From DATGZX01 sp035296965 (GTDB lineage: Bacteria > Planctomycetota > Planctomycetia > Gemmatales > Gemmataceae): a stretch of DNA of 34,375 bases. The translations under genes and the position numbers were made by a program. This document shows, piece by piece, positions 23,765 to 31,943 of this stretch. The stretch lies in NCBI GenBank assembly GCA_035296965.1, contig DATGZX010000063.1:1-34375 (forward strand), given 5' to 3'. Positions within the stretch are counted from its first letter, which is position 1. Every line of letters begins with the position of its first letter. The notes beneath the pieces were generated by a model, which had not been told where the DNA came from, searched no databases, and saw only the letters and a list, made by a program, of their open reading frames with translations.

Positions 23765-25135
23765 CTACTTTCCCACCAGGTTCAGCACCGCCAGACTCAT
23801 GGTGAGCACACCCGTCTTGATACTCGGTTCCGGCGTCGGGTAATAACGATCCGAGTGCAATGAAGGCAATGGCTGCCCGGTTCTTTCGGACTCCGCTACG
23901 CGCTCCCGCGGTAACGTGCCCAGGAAGTACAGAAAAATCGGCACTCCCTCCCGTCCATACCGGCTGAAGTCCTCGCCCCCCATGATCGGCGGCCTTTCGT
24001 GGACGTTTTCCGCGCCCAATGCCTCCTTGAAAACGGCGACCGTTCTACGCGTCAGCTTTGAGTCATTCATGAGGGCCGGCGTGAACTCGCCCGGATCTGA
24101 CGTGACAGTCGGCTCTGGAGCGCCCGCTGCCTGAGCCGCTGCCTTGGCGATGCGTTCGATCGCCTCGAGCGTGTGCTTGCGCACGGAGTCTTTCGTCGTG
24201 CGTACAGTCAGTTGCATCTTGACCTCAGCTGGAATGATATTGTGTTTCGTCCCTCCGTGAATCGAGCCTACTGTCACGACGGCAGGATCAGTAGGATTGG
24301 TTTCCCGGCTGACGATGGTTTGCAAATCCAGGATTATTCGGGCCGCGATCACGACCGGATCGATGGTCGTGTGCGGAGCCGCGCCATGTCCTCCTTTGCC
24401 GTGCACGACGATATCGACGGAATCGACATTCGCGAGTGCCAGCCCGTCCGTGTAGGTAATACTCCCGTGAGCGCTGCGGGCGTCACAATGCAATGCCAGA
24501 CAATAGTCCGGCTTTGGAAAGCGTTTGAACAGGCCGTCGGCGATCATCAGCCGGGCGCCTGTGCCTATCTCCTCAGCCGGCTGGGCGATAAACATCAAAG
24601 TGCCCTGCCACTTGTCCTTCAAGCTCGCCAGTGTTCGGGCTGTGCCGATCCAACAAGTCATGTGCATGTCATGCCCGCAAGCGTGCATGGCTCCCACATC
24701 GTTGCCGTTGCGGTCACGCGTGCGCACTTTGCTGGCGTACGGCAAGCTGGTTTGCTCCACGACCGGTAGAGCATCCATGTCGGTCCGCACCAGGACAGTG
24801 GGCCCTGGTCCGTTCTTGAGAATCGCGACGACGCCGTAGCCGCCGACCTTGGTTGTAACGTCGAAACCAAGTCCCTTGATCTCTTGCGCCAATCGCGCCG
24901 AGGTGTGCTCTTCCACAAGAGACAGTTCCGGATGGGAGTGAAAGTACTTGTACAGAGTTTCCAGGTCTGCGCTGTTCTTCTCGATCTGGCCAGTCACGTC
25001 GCGCATGCGCTCTTTCAGGCCTTCGCTGGGTTGCAGCTTGGGATCCGTTGCCGCAGCAATCTTGGGCAGCAGCAGACTTGCGATGAGCAGTGTTAATCGA
25101 ATAACAGGGTAGCTCCAGGCGCGCTGCATGATCAT
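23765..25135 (-). CDS. Exported M20-family amidohydrolase/metallopeptidase
   Basis: 456 residues from the ATG at 25135. A signal peptide (AWSYPVIRLTLLIASLLLPKIAAA) leads the M20D-type amidohydrolase fold. Seen in order are YFHSHPELSLVEEHTS, VLVRTDMDALPVVEQTSLPYAS, the metal ligands in MHACGHDMHM, the catalytic Glu in AQPAEEIGTGA, the dimerisation-domain HGKGGHGAAPH, KHNIIPAEV and the late ligand region PIMGGEDFSRY. Relatives hydrolyse N-acyl or hippurate-type amino acids and peptides. The extracytoplasmic location suggests scavenging of amidated substrates. The frame remains open to 25279, but the signal peptide fixes the start near 25135 or 25129. It converges with the RND gene. Confidence 0.93.
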   Translation of the reverse strand: MIMQRAWSYPVIRLTLLIASLLLPKIAAATDPKLQPSEGLKERMRDVTGQIEKNSADLETLYKYFHSHPELSLVEEHTSARLAQEIKGLGFDVTTKVGGYGVVAILKNGPGPTVLVRTDMDALPVVEQTSLPYASKVRTRDRNGNDVGAMHACGHDMHMTCWIGTARTLASLKDKWQGTLMFIAQPAEEIGTGARLMIADGLFKRFPKPDYCLALHCDARSAHGSITYTDGLALANVDSVDIVVHGKGGHGAAPHTTIDPVVIAARIILDLQTIVSRETNPTDPAVVTVGSIHGGTKHNIIPAEVKMQLTVRTTKDSVRKHTLEAIERIAKAAAQAAGAPEPTVTSDPGEFTPALMNDSKLTRRTVAVFKEALGAENVHERPPIMGGEDFSRYGREGVPIFLYFLGTLPRERVAESERTGQPLPSLHSDRYYPTPEPSIKTGVLTMSLAVLNLVGK

Positions 25136-25881
25136 GGCTCCAGTCCTCTTAAAAACGCAGGCAAGATTAGCGATTTCCCCGGGCTGCTCGCGCGCACCGA
25201 GGGACTGCAAAGTCTTGAAATCCCTATAAGTGGTTTCCTGCCTAGCTGTAAAGGGTGGGCTTTTCCAACCCGGAAACACACAGGGAGAATTCTATAAGCT
25301 GAAGCAGCCCTTGGAGTGTAGGGAGCACATATGGATTCTCGCCCGCAAGCTGCCTCTTGGCAGGGAATTTGCCAAGAGAACTAGTCCCCGTCTGGAAAGT
25401 GCGCTGACCCTCCGGACGCTCTTTCATCGCGGGCAGGTGGCTGATTTACGAGTCTCACGCTTCAAGCGATGAAATGACAAAGGCTTAAGTGGATTGAACC
25501 GGCAAGGCACGTGTTGCCCTCGGGAGGTGGGCCAAACCGCATTTTCGATACGTCCCACGCGAGGCATTCATTCAACATAGAAAATTTCGGGATTTTGCTT
25601 CTGCAATGATAAGGCAAGACGTATAATGCTCGTAGAGAGGTTGAGCCCCTCTCGAAGTATTGAGGTAGCCAGCTCTTGTTTCTGCCCGCTTGATCCTATC
25701 TCCGGCCGTGGCGCCCCGAGCCCTCCCGTGCGGAGGCGACTTCGAGAGCGGAGACAATGCGGTAACGTGGGTCGGTACTCTAAACCATAGAGGCCATCCA
25801 GGGTTCGTTGATGCGAAGGGGCTCGGGTGGGTGGCTCGCCGACCCGGCAAGATTCCTCCCCACGAGTGGAAGGGGTGTATT
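25136..25881. other. Long intergenic region upstream of the 69-aa gene
   Basis: These 746 bp hold the promoter of the leftward amidohydrolase gene and, from about 25600 on, the promoter and leader of the 69-aa gene. The left half (25140-25590) shows no recognisable gene or repeat. The right half is GC-rich and has a small hairpin (GAGAGG 25635-25640, CCTCTC 25648-25653). No tRNA or known riboswitch pattern was recognised. Confidence 0.5.
25599..25627 (+). promoter_or_regulatory. Candidate sigma-70 type promoter for the 69-aa gene
   Basis: A perfect TATAAT lies at 25622-25627. Seventeen bases upstream is TTCTGC (25599-25604), a weak -35 match. Transcription from here would give a leader of about 250 nt before the ATG at 25882, with a small hairpin at its 5' end. 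Confidence 0.4.
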
Positions 25882-26091
25882 ATGGCAGCTAAGCGTTTGA
25901 CTTTACAGCAACGTCGCGACATCTTCCGGGACTTGGTTGCTACCCAGGACCTGGGCACTGGTGTTCGACGTTCTTACCAGATCGTGACCGAGCGCTTCGA
26001 GATTACGGATGCCCAGCTGAGGCAGATCGAAGACGAAGGACTCGAAAAGGAATGGCCACCTCTGAACGAAGCCATGCAAGAGGTCGGCTAG
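25882..26091 (+). CDS. Small basic-acidic helical protein, 69 aa, unknown function
   Basis: The product MAAKRLTLQQRRDIFRDLVA... has 69 residues and is probably all-helical, with an N-terminal basic helix (KRLTLQQRRDIFRDLV), a middle segment (RRSYQIVTERFEITDAQLRQIEDEGLE) that could be a helix-turn-helix, and a short WPPLNEA tail. I do not know a named family. A longer frame is open from 25690, but its first 64 residues look non-coding, while the ATG at 25882 begins the structured part. The gene has its own candidate promoter, a long leader and a strong terminator, so it is a stand-alone transcription unit. A small DNA-binding or regulatory protein is plausible but unproven. Confidence 0.75.
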   Translation: MAAKRLTLQQRRDIFRDLVATQDLGTGVRRSYQIVTERFEITDAQLRQIEDEGLEKEWPPLNEAMQEVG

Positions 26092-26145
26092 AGACTTGTT
26101 CCGGGAGGAGCAGTACTTTGCTCCAAGACCCCGGACTTCAATAGA

Positions 26146-26197
26146 AGCGACGGAGCTACCACCGAGCAACTCGACTGGTCGCTCCGTTGCTTTTTTA
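26146..26197 (+). terminator. Strong intrinsic terminator after the 69-aa gene
   Basis: Arms at 26146-26161 and 26176-26191 pair at 14 of 16 positions (AGCGACGGAGCTACCA with TGGTCGCTCCGTTGCT) around a 14-nt loop and are followed by TTTTTTATT. It begins 54 bp after the stop codon. Confidence 0.85.
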
Positions 26198-26392
26198 TTC
26201 CCCTTGCACGAGTCCGTCCTTCGCTCCTTCCCGGTTGTAGCCGGACTCTTGTAGAGTTGCGCTCCAGCCTCCAGCGCGCGGCCACCGGCAGCGGCGCTTG
26301 CTACTGGCATTTCTGTTTTATACCCGTCATACTATCCGGTGCCGGCTGCTCCACGCACGTGGCCAGTCGCTTTCCTAGATGGAGGTGCCGTG

Positions 26393-27646
26393 ATGCTCGG
26401 CTCACTGGTCCCGAGACTTGTTCGTTTCAACGGTTGCCTGGGGGCCTTACCAAGCTTTGCGATCCTGCTCCTTGTTTCACTCACCATGCTTCCTGCTGCC
26501 GAGCCGGAGGACCCTCGCTATCGCCAGCTTCGTCTAAAGATGGTCGAGGAGCAGATCGTGCGCGAAGGCATCAAGGACGAAGCGGTTCTCAAAGCCATGC
26601 GCGAGGTCCCGCGGCATCTCTTCGTGAGTCCTGAGCAGAGTGGCGACGCTTATTACGATCAGGTCTTGACGATTGGCCTTGGCCAGACGCTATCGCCCGG
26701 TTACATCGTGGCCTACGAAACGAACGCCATCGATCCAAAGCCTACCGACCGTGTTCTGGAGATCGGCACGGGGAGCGGCTATCAGGCAGCAATCCTCTCC
26801 AGAATCGTCAAGGAAGTGTATACGATCGAAATTCTCGAACCGCTCGGAAAACAAGCTAGCGCACGGCTGAAGGCGCTCGGCTATACCAACGTGAAAACGA
26901 AGATTGGTGACGGCTACAAAGGCTGGCCAGAGTATGCGCCTTTCGACAAGATCCTTGTCACTTGCTCTCCCGAAGACGTACCGCAAGCCCTCGTCGATCA
27001 GCTCAAGGATGGTGGCAAAATGATCATTCCCTTGGGAGAACGCTTTAGCCAGACCTTCTACCTGTTCGAGAAGAACCAGGGGAAGTTGGCCAAGAAAAAG
27101 CTGCTGCCCACGCTGTTTGTGCCCATGACAGGAATCGCCGCAGCCAATCGCAAGGTGCCTCCGGACTTGGCCCATCCGCGAATTGTCAACGGCGGCTTCG
27201 AGAAGGAGACGGACGGCGTCGCGGATGGGTGGTATTATCAGCGGCAGGCCGTGCTGGAGCACGACGACGCTCCCGAAGGCAAGAACTACATGACTTTCTC
27301 GAACGACGTTCCGGGTCGGCGCGCACAGGCCCTTCAGGCCTTCGGCGTCGACGGGACCAAGGTCAAGACACTTCGAATCAACTTACGAATCAAAGCGCAA
27401 AAGATCTTGCCAGGCGGCGGTAAGTTGGAGCAAGCTGCTCTGGCCGTTGTCTATTACGACGACGAAAATCGCGCCGTGGATACGGAAGTGTGGGGCCCTT
27501 GGCTTGGCTCCTTTACCTGGCGGCGTTTCGTCAATGACATCCCCGTGCACCCCAAGGCGAAAGAGGGAGTACTTTTAATCGGCCTGAACGGGGCGACGGG
27601 CCGAATGAGTATCGATGATGTCAGCCTCGAGCCAATCCCCAGATGA
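26393..27646 (+). CDS. pcm: Exported protein-L-isoaspartate O-methyltransferase with extra C-terminal domain
   Basis: 417 residues, about twice the usual 210-220. Residues 17-35 are a hydrophobic signal segment (LPSFAILLLVSLTMLPAA). Residues about 40-250 are a full PCMT domain: RHLFVSP, the substrate loop LTIGLGQTLSPGYIVAY, SAM-binding LEIGTGSGYQAA (123-133), and ILVTCSPEDVPQALVDQLKDGGKMIIPLG. Residues about 255-417 form a beta-sandwich-like module (HPRIVNGGFEKETDG... to GRMSIDDVSLEPI) with the NGGFE/IDDVSL bookends of carbohydrate-binding-type domains. PCMTs repair isoaspartate in aged proteins using SAM. Export is unusual because SAM is cytosolic. GGAGGTG precedes the ATG at 26393; the frame is open further up. 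Confidence 0.9.
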   Translation: MLGSLVPRLVRFNGCLGALPSFAILLLVSLTMLPAAEPEDPRYRQLRLKMVEEQIVREGIKDEAVLKAMREVPRHLFVSPEQSGDAYYDQVLTIGLGQTLSPGYIVAYETNAIDPKPTDRVLEIGTGSGYQAAILSRIVKEVYTIEILEPLGKQASARLKALGYTNVKTKIGDGYKGWPEYAPFDKILVTCSPEDVPQALVDQLKDGGKMIIPLGERFSQTFYLFEKNQGKLAKKKLLPTLFVPMTGIAAANRKVPPDLAHPRIVNGGFEKETDGVADGWYYQRQAVLEHDDAPEGKNYMTFSNDVPGRRAQALQAFGVDGTKVKTLRINLRIKAQKILPGGGKLEQAALAVVYYDDENRAVDTEVWGPWLGSFTWRRFVNDIPVHPKAKEGVLLIGLNGATGRMSIDDVSLEPIPR

Positions 27647-27851
27647 CCCGACTCAGCTTTCCGCTGGCCATGCGCGATCCCTCCCCAACAGAAAAAAAGC
27701 CTTCGTGTCTCCCGGAACCAATCCTGCCCACCTGGGTTAGATACCTGAGGTCGTGCAGGGAACGCAGGATCTCATTGGTTGGCGGCCCGGCCTTTCGGCA
27801 GCGCGCCGCGTTCCGTGTACACGCTCCCGTCCTCAAGAGAGGATCTCCATC

Positions 27852-28262
27852 ATGTCGCCATCTGGTGCCATTGCGGTCTTGACCTCAGTTTTCATGCTCC
27901 CGATAAGCGCTCCGTCTGCCGAAGGGCCGCTTCAAGGACAGAGTAAGAGTGGCCACAAGGTCATTTACGGCGTGCTCACGAGCGTCCAGGCAGGCGGAAA
28001 GAATGGGCATGGCTCGATTACCGTGAAGATCCACGGGGCTCGGAGCAAGGGCGGCGCAGCAAAGGCGGCACAGGGAGGATCTGCGACGGTTGCGATATCG
28101 GCACACACGAAAGTCGCAAGGGTCGTTCGGGGCGGTAGCGGTCAGGCCACCCACGAGAAGGCGACTCTCACGGACCTCCACGAGGGCGATCATGTCTTGA
28201 TCGTGGAGAGTCCCAAGCACGCGGGCACTGCGAAAGGCGTTACGATTCTCTCACGGAAGTGA
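27852..28262 (+). CDS. Small secreted Gly/Lys-rich protein, 136 aa
   Basis: A signal peptide (1-23, ending APSAEG) precedes a basic Gly/Ala/Lys-rich mature protein of about 113 residues. The pattern KVIYGVLTSVQAGGKNG...ITVKIHG, VAISAHTKVARV and LTDLHEGDHVLIVES alternates strands and turns like a small OB or DUF5666-type barrel, whose members contain a 'T-x-V...L-x-x-G-x-x-V' ending. The match is only at the level of pattern. The ATG at 27852 is favoured because the signal peptide starts there. The frame is open from 27753 without support. Partner and function are unknown. Confidence 0.75.
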   Translation: MSPSGAIAVLTSVFMLPISAPSAEGPLQGQSKSGHKVIYGVLTSVQAGGKNGHGSITVKIHGARSKGGAAKAAQGGSATVAISAHTKVARVVRGGSGQATHEKATLTDLHEGDHVLIVESPKHAGTAKGVTILSRK

Positions 28263-28311
28263 AGTCCGGGGTCAATGAGATGAAGAGGCGTCCCGAAGCC
28301 GCTGACGACCG

Positions 28312-28731
28312 TCAGTCGCCTTTTGGCTCCAGTGAGGACGCCCGCGCCTCCTCGGCTTGTTCCAGGAAGGGCTTTAGAAGCGCCATCATTGAGGGCCGGC
28401 CCAGGGAATCTTTGCCAAAACCTCGAACCGCACCTGCCCCCACTGCCTCCTGCTGAGCTTCCTCGTAATTGCTCACGAGCATGACTGGCACATGCCGGAG
28501 CCTTTCCTCGGCTTGCACGCGCTTCACAACTTCCAGGCCGTTCGAGCCATCGCTGTCCAAGATGCGGTTGACCAATACCAGGTCGAAGGCTTGCCGCTGG
28601 AGCATGGCAACCGCTTCGTCCGAGGTTCCGGCGCGCACAACCTCCGCGAGAAAGCGTTTTTCGATCGTTCGAGAAATAGACCAGTGGTCGGCGCTGCATT
28701 GACCTACGCTGAGAATGCGCTTCCTCGGCAA
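28312..28731 (-). CDS. Pseudo-receiver: response-regulator domain lacking the phospho-acceptor Asp
   Basis: 139 residues, one CheY-like domain without an output module. Strand 1 is RILSVGQCSADH, where the usual acidic pair is reduced to a single Asp (D15). Strand 3 reads FDLVLVNRILDSDG, so the phosphorylated Asp is Asn (N55). The Ser/Thr switch (S87 in VMLVSN) and Lys (K107 in GFGKDSLG) remain. Such a domain cannot be phosphorylated in the usual way and may act as a constitutive or ligand-controlled interaction module. No histidine kinase is adjacent. The start ATG is at 28731. Planctomycetes seem to carry several proteins of this style; that remark is from memory. Confidence 0.85.
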   Translation of the reverse strand: MPRKRILSVGQCSADHWSISRTIEKRFLAEVVRAGTSDEAVAMLQRQAFDLVLVNRILDSDGSNGLEVVKRVQAEERLRHVPVMLVSNYEEAQQEAVGAGAVRGFGKDSLGRPSMMALLKPFLEQAEEARASSLEPKGD

Positions 28732-29032
28732 CTGGCACCCCCTCGTTTCGTGTTCGCCACGGCCACGGCGGAGACGTTCTTCGGATGTTTATCAAACTAT
28801 CTAGCGTCTATCATATCGTCCTCGTTATGCTGGCGCGGCGGTTGCCTGTCCGCTTTTCGCTGCATCCTCTTGCTTCGGACTTTGAAGAGTGGTAGCTTCA
28901 ATTATTAGAGAAATGCAACATGATCCGTTTCGTCAACGTAGCGCGCTTCGCTTGCTAAGACTCGAGCGAGCGAGACTCAGCACCACGAACCTGCATCGCC
29001 CAACGAATCTGACCGCAAGTTTCGAGTAGGCC
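28732..29032. other. Divergent intergenic region
   Basis: These 301 bp lie between the pseudo-receiver and the zinc-ribbon gene, which point away from each other. An AT-rich stretch near 28785-28810 could serve the leftward promoter. No gene, repeat or RNA element could be supported. Confidence 0.35.
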
Positions 29033-29266
29033 ATGAACATCTCCACGATCTTCATGATCGGCGTGCCCCTTTTGGCAGTCGTGAGTGTTGGCGCATTTCT
29101 CATTCTGCGCTCGCGCGTGCCGAAGGATCGTTCCGCTCACTATTTCCGTTGTTCAGGATGTGGATCCAAGCTCCGGTACTATGCTCGCCAGGTGGGTCAC
29201 CGCGGCATGTGTATTCGCTGCAAGGAGCGCTTCATGTTTCCGCCGGTCGGTGCAGTGCGTCGGTAG
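29033..29266 (+). CDS. Small membrane protein with a zinc ribbon, 77 aa
   Basis: A single N-terminal membrane helix (about 5-27: TIFMIGVPLLAVVSVGAFLIL) is followed by a compact zinc-ribbon: CSGC (40-43) and CIRC (about 60-63) separated by a basic Arg/Tyr-rich loop (KLRYYARQVGHRGM). The four cysteines in two CxxC pairs would bind one zinc ion. The topology places the ribbon on the cytoplasmic side if the Arg-rich flank obeys the positive-inside rule. The function is unknown; similar short ribbon proteins are common in planctomycetes. A weak GAG lies upstream of the ATG. Confidence 0.7.
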   Translation: MNISTIFMIGVPLLAVVSVGAFLILRSRVPKDRSAHYFRCSGCGSKLRYYARQVGHRGMCIRCKERFMFPPVGAVRR

Positions 29267-29273
29267 ATGCTCT

Positions 29274-29549
29274 TCATGAGTTGAACACTTCTTCGAGCGC
29301 TCGACCTATGACCGCTGGGCTGGGCTCGAGGCCCGTCCATAGCTGAATGCCTATGACGCCTTGTTGGCCGAACACTGCACAGAGCTCAGACTTGAATTGG
29401 CGGGCTGCCGGCATCGTCCATCTCCGCTTTTCAAAGTCGTGGAAGCGTGAGAACATCACCAATATAGGAAAGGCAAACCAGCTTGTATCTGCTTCAGTCC
29501 GGGCTACCATGAGCCAGTAGGAGTCACCCTGGACCGGTGATTGAAGCAT
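29274..29549 (-). CDS. Small hypothetical protein, about 91 aa
   Basis: The frame is open from 29723, but only the part from the ATG at 29549 lies outside the mog gene. That part (SYWLMVARTEADTSWFAFPILVMF... to AVIGRALEEVFNS) has a plausible protein composition, with amphipathic segments and a hydrophobic core, and would diverge from mog. No family is recognised and the ribosome-binding site is weak. The gene is therefore tentative, but no competing ORF explains this stretch. Confidence 0.45.
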   Translation of the reverse strand: MLQSPVQGDSYWLMVARTEADTSWFAFPILVMFSRFHDFEKRRWTMPAARQFKSELCAVFGQQGVIGIQLWTGLEPSPAVIGRALEEVFNS

Positions 29550-29588
29550 CGGCCGACCCAGCAACAGCAGCTTGGCATACTTCCAGCA

Positions 29589-30131
29589 ATGACCAAGAAC
29601 GCACCTGTCCGAATCGGGATCGTCACGATTTCTGACCGTGCCAGCAAGGGGATCTATCAAGACCTTGGCGGCCCTGCCATCCGGGATTGCCTCGCAGAGA
29701 TCCTCTCCTGTCCCTGGGAACAAGTCGCGCGCTTGATTCCCGACGAGCGCCCCTTAATTGAGGAAACGCTTCGGCAGTTGTGTGACCAGGAGGCTTGCTG
29801 CCTTGTCGTGACAACGGGCGGGACCGGACCGGCCAGGCGCGATGTCACTCCGGAATCGACCGAAGCCGTGTGCGACAAGCTGCTCGATGGTTTTGGTGAG
29901 TTAATGCGTGCAGTTTCGCTGAAAGTCGTGCCGACGGCGATCCTCTCGCGGCAGATTGCCGGTATCCGAGGCAAGTCCCTCATCGTGAACTTGCCCGGCA
30001 AACCTAGCGCTATCCGTGACTGTCTACTTGCCGTGTTTCCAGCCATCCCTTACTGCGTCGACCTGATTGAGGGCCCCTATCTGACGACGAATGAAGCTGT
30101 GGTAAAGGCATTTCGACCCAAGCAATCGTAA
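29589..30131 (+). CDS. mog: Molybdopterin adenylyltransferase (MogA/MoaB family)
   Basis: 180 residues. The family signatures are clear: RIGIVTISDRASKGIYQDLGG at the N-terminus (identified by its ends IGIVTISDR and DLGG), the nucleotide-binding TTGGTGPARRDVTPE loop, and IRGKSLIVNLPGKPSAIRDCL. The enzyme adenylates molybdopterin before molybdenum insertion in cofactor synthesis. I start at the ATG at 29589; an ATG at 29541 adds 16 residues without family support. It lies 17 bp upstream of pxpA in the same direction, so the two are probably co-transcribed. No other moa/moe gene is present. Confidence 0.93.
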   Translation: MTKNAPVRIGIVTISDRASKGIYQDLGGPAIRDCLAEILSCPWEQVARLIPDERPLIEETLRQLCDQEACCLVVTTGGTGPARRDVTPESTEAVCDKLLDGFGELMRAVSLKVVPTAILSRQIAGIRGKSLIVNLPGKPSAIRDCLLAVFPAIPYCVDLIEGPYLTTNEAVVKAFRPKQS

Positions 30132-30148
30132 CAGAGCATCAGGTCAAC

Positions 30149-30844
30149 ATGGAGATCGATCTCAATTGTGACCTCGGCGAAGGCTGTGTCAACGATGCCG
30201 AGTTGATGTCGATGATCACCTCGGCGAATATTGCCTGTGGCTTCCACGCGGGCGATCCGGCCACTGCTTTCGCGACCTTGTCCCTGGCTGCCCGGCATGG
30301 CGTGCAGGCGGGGGCGCATCCGGGCTTTCCGGATCGGGAACATTTTGGCCGGCGCGAACTACCATGCAGCGCGAACAAGGTGTATGAGGATTGTGTCTAT
30401 CAGCTTGGCGCACTGGAGGGCCTGGCCCGCGCGGTGGGCAGGCCGCTCCGCCACGTGAAAGCGCACGGCGCCTTGTACAACATGGCTTGCCGCGATCCGG
30501 AGTACGCTCGCCCCGTTGTCGACGCCGCGGCGCTCTTCGGCTTGCGCCTCCTTGGTCTGCCTGGCTCAGCATTGCAGACAGTCAGTGCGGGTCGCTGCGC
30601 ATTTATCGCCGAGGGCTTCGCGGACCGCCGCTATTTGCCGGACGGCTCGCTCGTACCCAGGACCGAGTCCCACGCTTTCATCGAAGATCCGGAGGAAGGC
30701 GTGCGGCAAGTGCAGTGGCTCATGCGCGAGAGGGGAGTGCAAACGATTTGCGTGCATGGGGACAACCCCCAGGCCCTCGCGTTTGTGCGTGCGCTGCGAA
30801 ACGCACTGGCCCGACAGCAAATTGCTCTCCGGCCCTTCATCTGA
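30149..30844 (+). CDS. pxpA: 5-oxoprolinase subunit A (LamB/YcsF family)
   Basis: 231 residues, slightly shorter than the usual 245-255. The N-terminus reads IDLNCDLGE, followed by ITSANIACGFHAGDP, GAHPGFPDREHFGRR, VKAHGALYNMA, and EGFADRRYLPDGSLVPR, all diagnostic of PxpA. A late GVQTICVHGDNP motif is also present. With PxpB and PxpC it hydrolyses 5-oxoproline to glutamate using ATP. It is followed after 111 bp by pxpC, but pxpB, which normally sits between or beside them, is missing from this cluster. Confidence 0.95.
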   Translation: MEIDLNCDLGEGCVNDAELMSMITSANIACGFHAGDPATAFATLSLAARHGVQAGAHPGFPDREHFGRRELPCSANKVYEDCVYQLGALEGLARAVGRPLRHVKAHGALYNMACRDPEYARPVVDAAALFGLRLLGLPGSALQTVSAGRCAFIAEGFADRRYLPDGSLVPRTESHAFIEDPEEGVRQVQWLMRERGVQTICVHGDNPQALAFVRALRNALARQQIALRPFI

Positions 30845-30955
30845 CAAGGTGCCGCGTGAAAAGGCCTACCAATCGCCAGGTCCGAGGTTACCGGCTTCCA
30901 AGCGTGTCTACTGTCGCTTTGTCATCGTGTCATCGATTCACACCATTCCCCGCTC

Positions 30956-31864
30956 ATGACACTACGTGTTCTTGACCCCGGCCTATGCACGATGCTTGTC
31001 GACTACGGCCGGCCTGCTTTTCGAAGCCTCGGTGTGCCGGTGGGTGGCGCTGCCGACCGATTCTCTTTGGCCGTCGGGAATGCCCTGGTCGGCAACGCTC
31101 CGGACGCTGCCGCCCTGGAAATGACCCTGAGTGGTCCCACGCTGCAGGCAGACACTCCGCTAGCCTGCGTTGTTTTTGGCGCTCCTTTTGTGCTCGAGAG
31201 CAATCGCCAACGGCTGATAACCGGCAGGACCTTCACGCTGTACCCTCAGGAGTTGCTGCGCATCGACGGCACACCGGAAGGCGCTCGCGCTTACTTTTGC
31301 GTTCGCGGTGGTTTTCGCGTGCAGGAGATCCTCGGCAGCCGCTCTGGGTTGGAGCCGCTGCGCGCGGATGCCGACTTGCATTATTGCCCGGGCACGATCG
31401 CCGGTCGATTTATCAGACCGACGTTCACCTGGAACTCGGAGCCGAAGCTGATTCGCACGCTGGACGGACCGCAGGCTTCGTGGTTCGAAGCTTGCGAATT
31501 CTATGACCAGACGTTTGCGGTCACTCCTGCAAGCAACCGCATGGGACTGCGTCTGCGCGGCCGCCCTTTGGCACGGCCGAACCGAGAATTGGTGTCCGAG
31601 CCAGTTTGTCCGGGGGCTGTCCAGGTGACTCGCAATGGCCAGTGCATCGTGCTCGGCGTTGACGGACAGACGATTGGCGGCTACCCGAAGATTGCTCACG
31701 TGATCAGCGCGGATTTGGACAAGCTTGGCCAGTTAAGACCTGAGGCACGCATCCGGTTCACACGCGTGACCTTGGCGGACGCGGAGGCGGCCCATTGGCA
31801 CAAGCAGGCTGAATTACGCGAATGGCTCACTCGATTGCAGGTTGCCGAGTCCCTGAGTCCATAG
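30956..31864 (+). CDS. pxpC: 5-oxoprolinase subunit C (biotin-dependent carboxyltransferase/KipA family)
   Basis: 302 residues. The start (LRVLDPGLCTMLVDYGRPAFRSLGVPVGGAADRFS, given by its ends VLDPGLCTM and GVPVGGAADRFS) is the classic PxpC/KipA opening. ALEMTLSGPTLQA, YFCVRGGF, and the nearly invariant SNRMGLRLRG, GAVQVTRNGQCIVLG and TIGGYPKIAHVI follow. PxpC normally works as a complex with PxpB. No PxpB reading frame is found here: the 111-bp gap upstream and the 79-bp gap downstream are too short. The start ATG at 30956 has no strong Shine-Dalgarno in front. Confidence 0.94.
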   Translation: MTLRVLDPGLCTMLVDYGRPAFRSLGVPVGGAADRFSLAVGNALVGNAPDAAALEMTLSGPTLQADTPLACVVFGAPFVLESNRQRLITGRTFTLYPQELLRIDGTPEGARAYFCVRGGFRVQEILGSRSGLEPLRADADLHYCPGTIAGRFIRPTFTWNSEPKLIRTLDGPQASWFEACEFYDQTFAVTPASNRMGLRLRGRPLARPNRELVSEPVCPGAVQVTRNGQCIVLGVDGQTIGGYPKIAHVISADLDKLGQLRPEARIRFTRVTLADAEAAHWHKQAELREWLTRLQVAESLSP

Positions 31865-31943
31865 AATTCACCGAAAGCCCAAAGGACCGATTTTGAGTCC
31901 TTCACAATCTGGTTATCCGACTTTCTAGTTTGGGGATCGTTGC

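Noticed and set aside
25690..25881. 64-residue extension upstream of the 69-aa gene
   Set aside because: Composition looks non-coding and the structured protein begins at the ATG at 25882; treated as leader.
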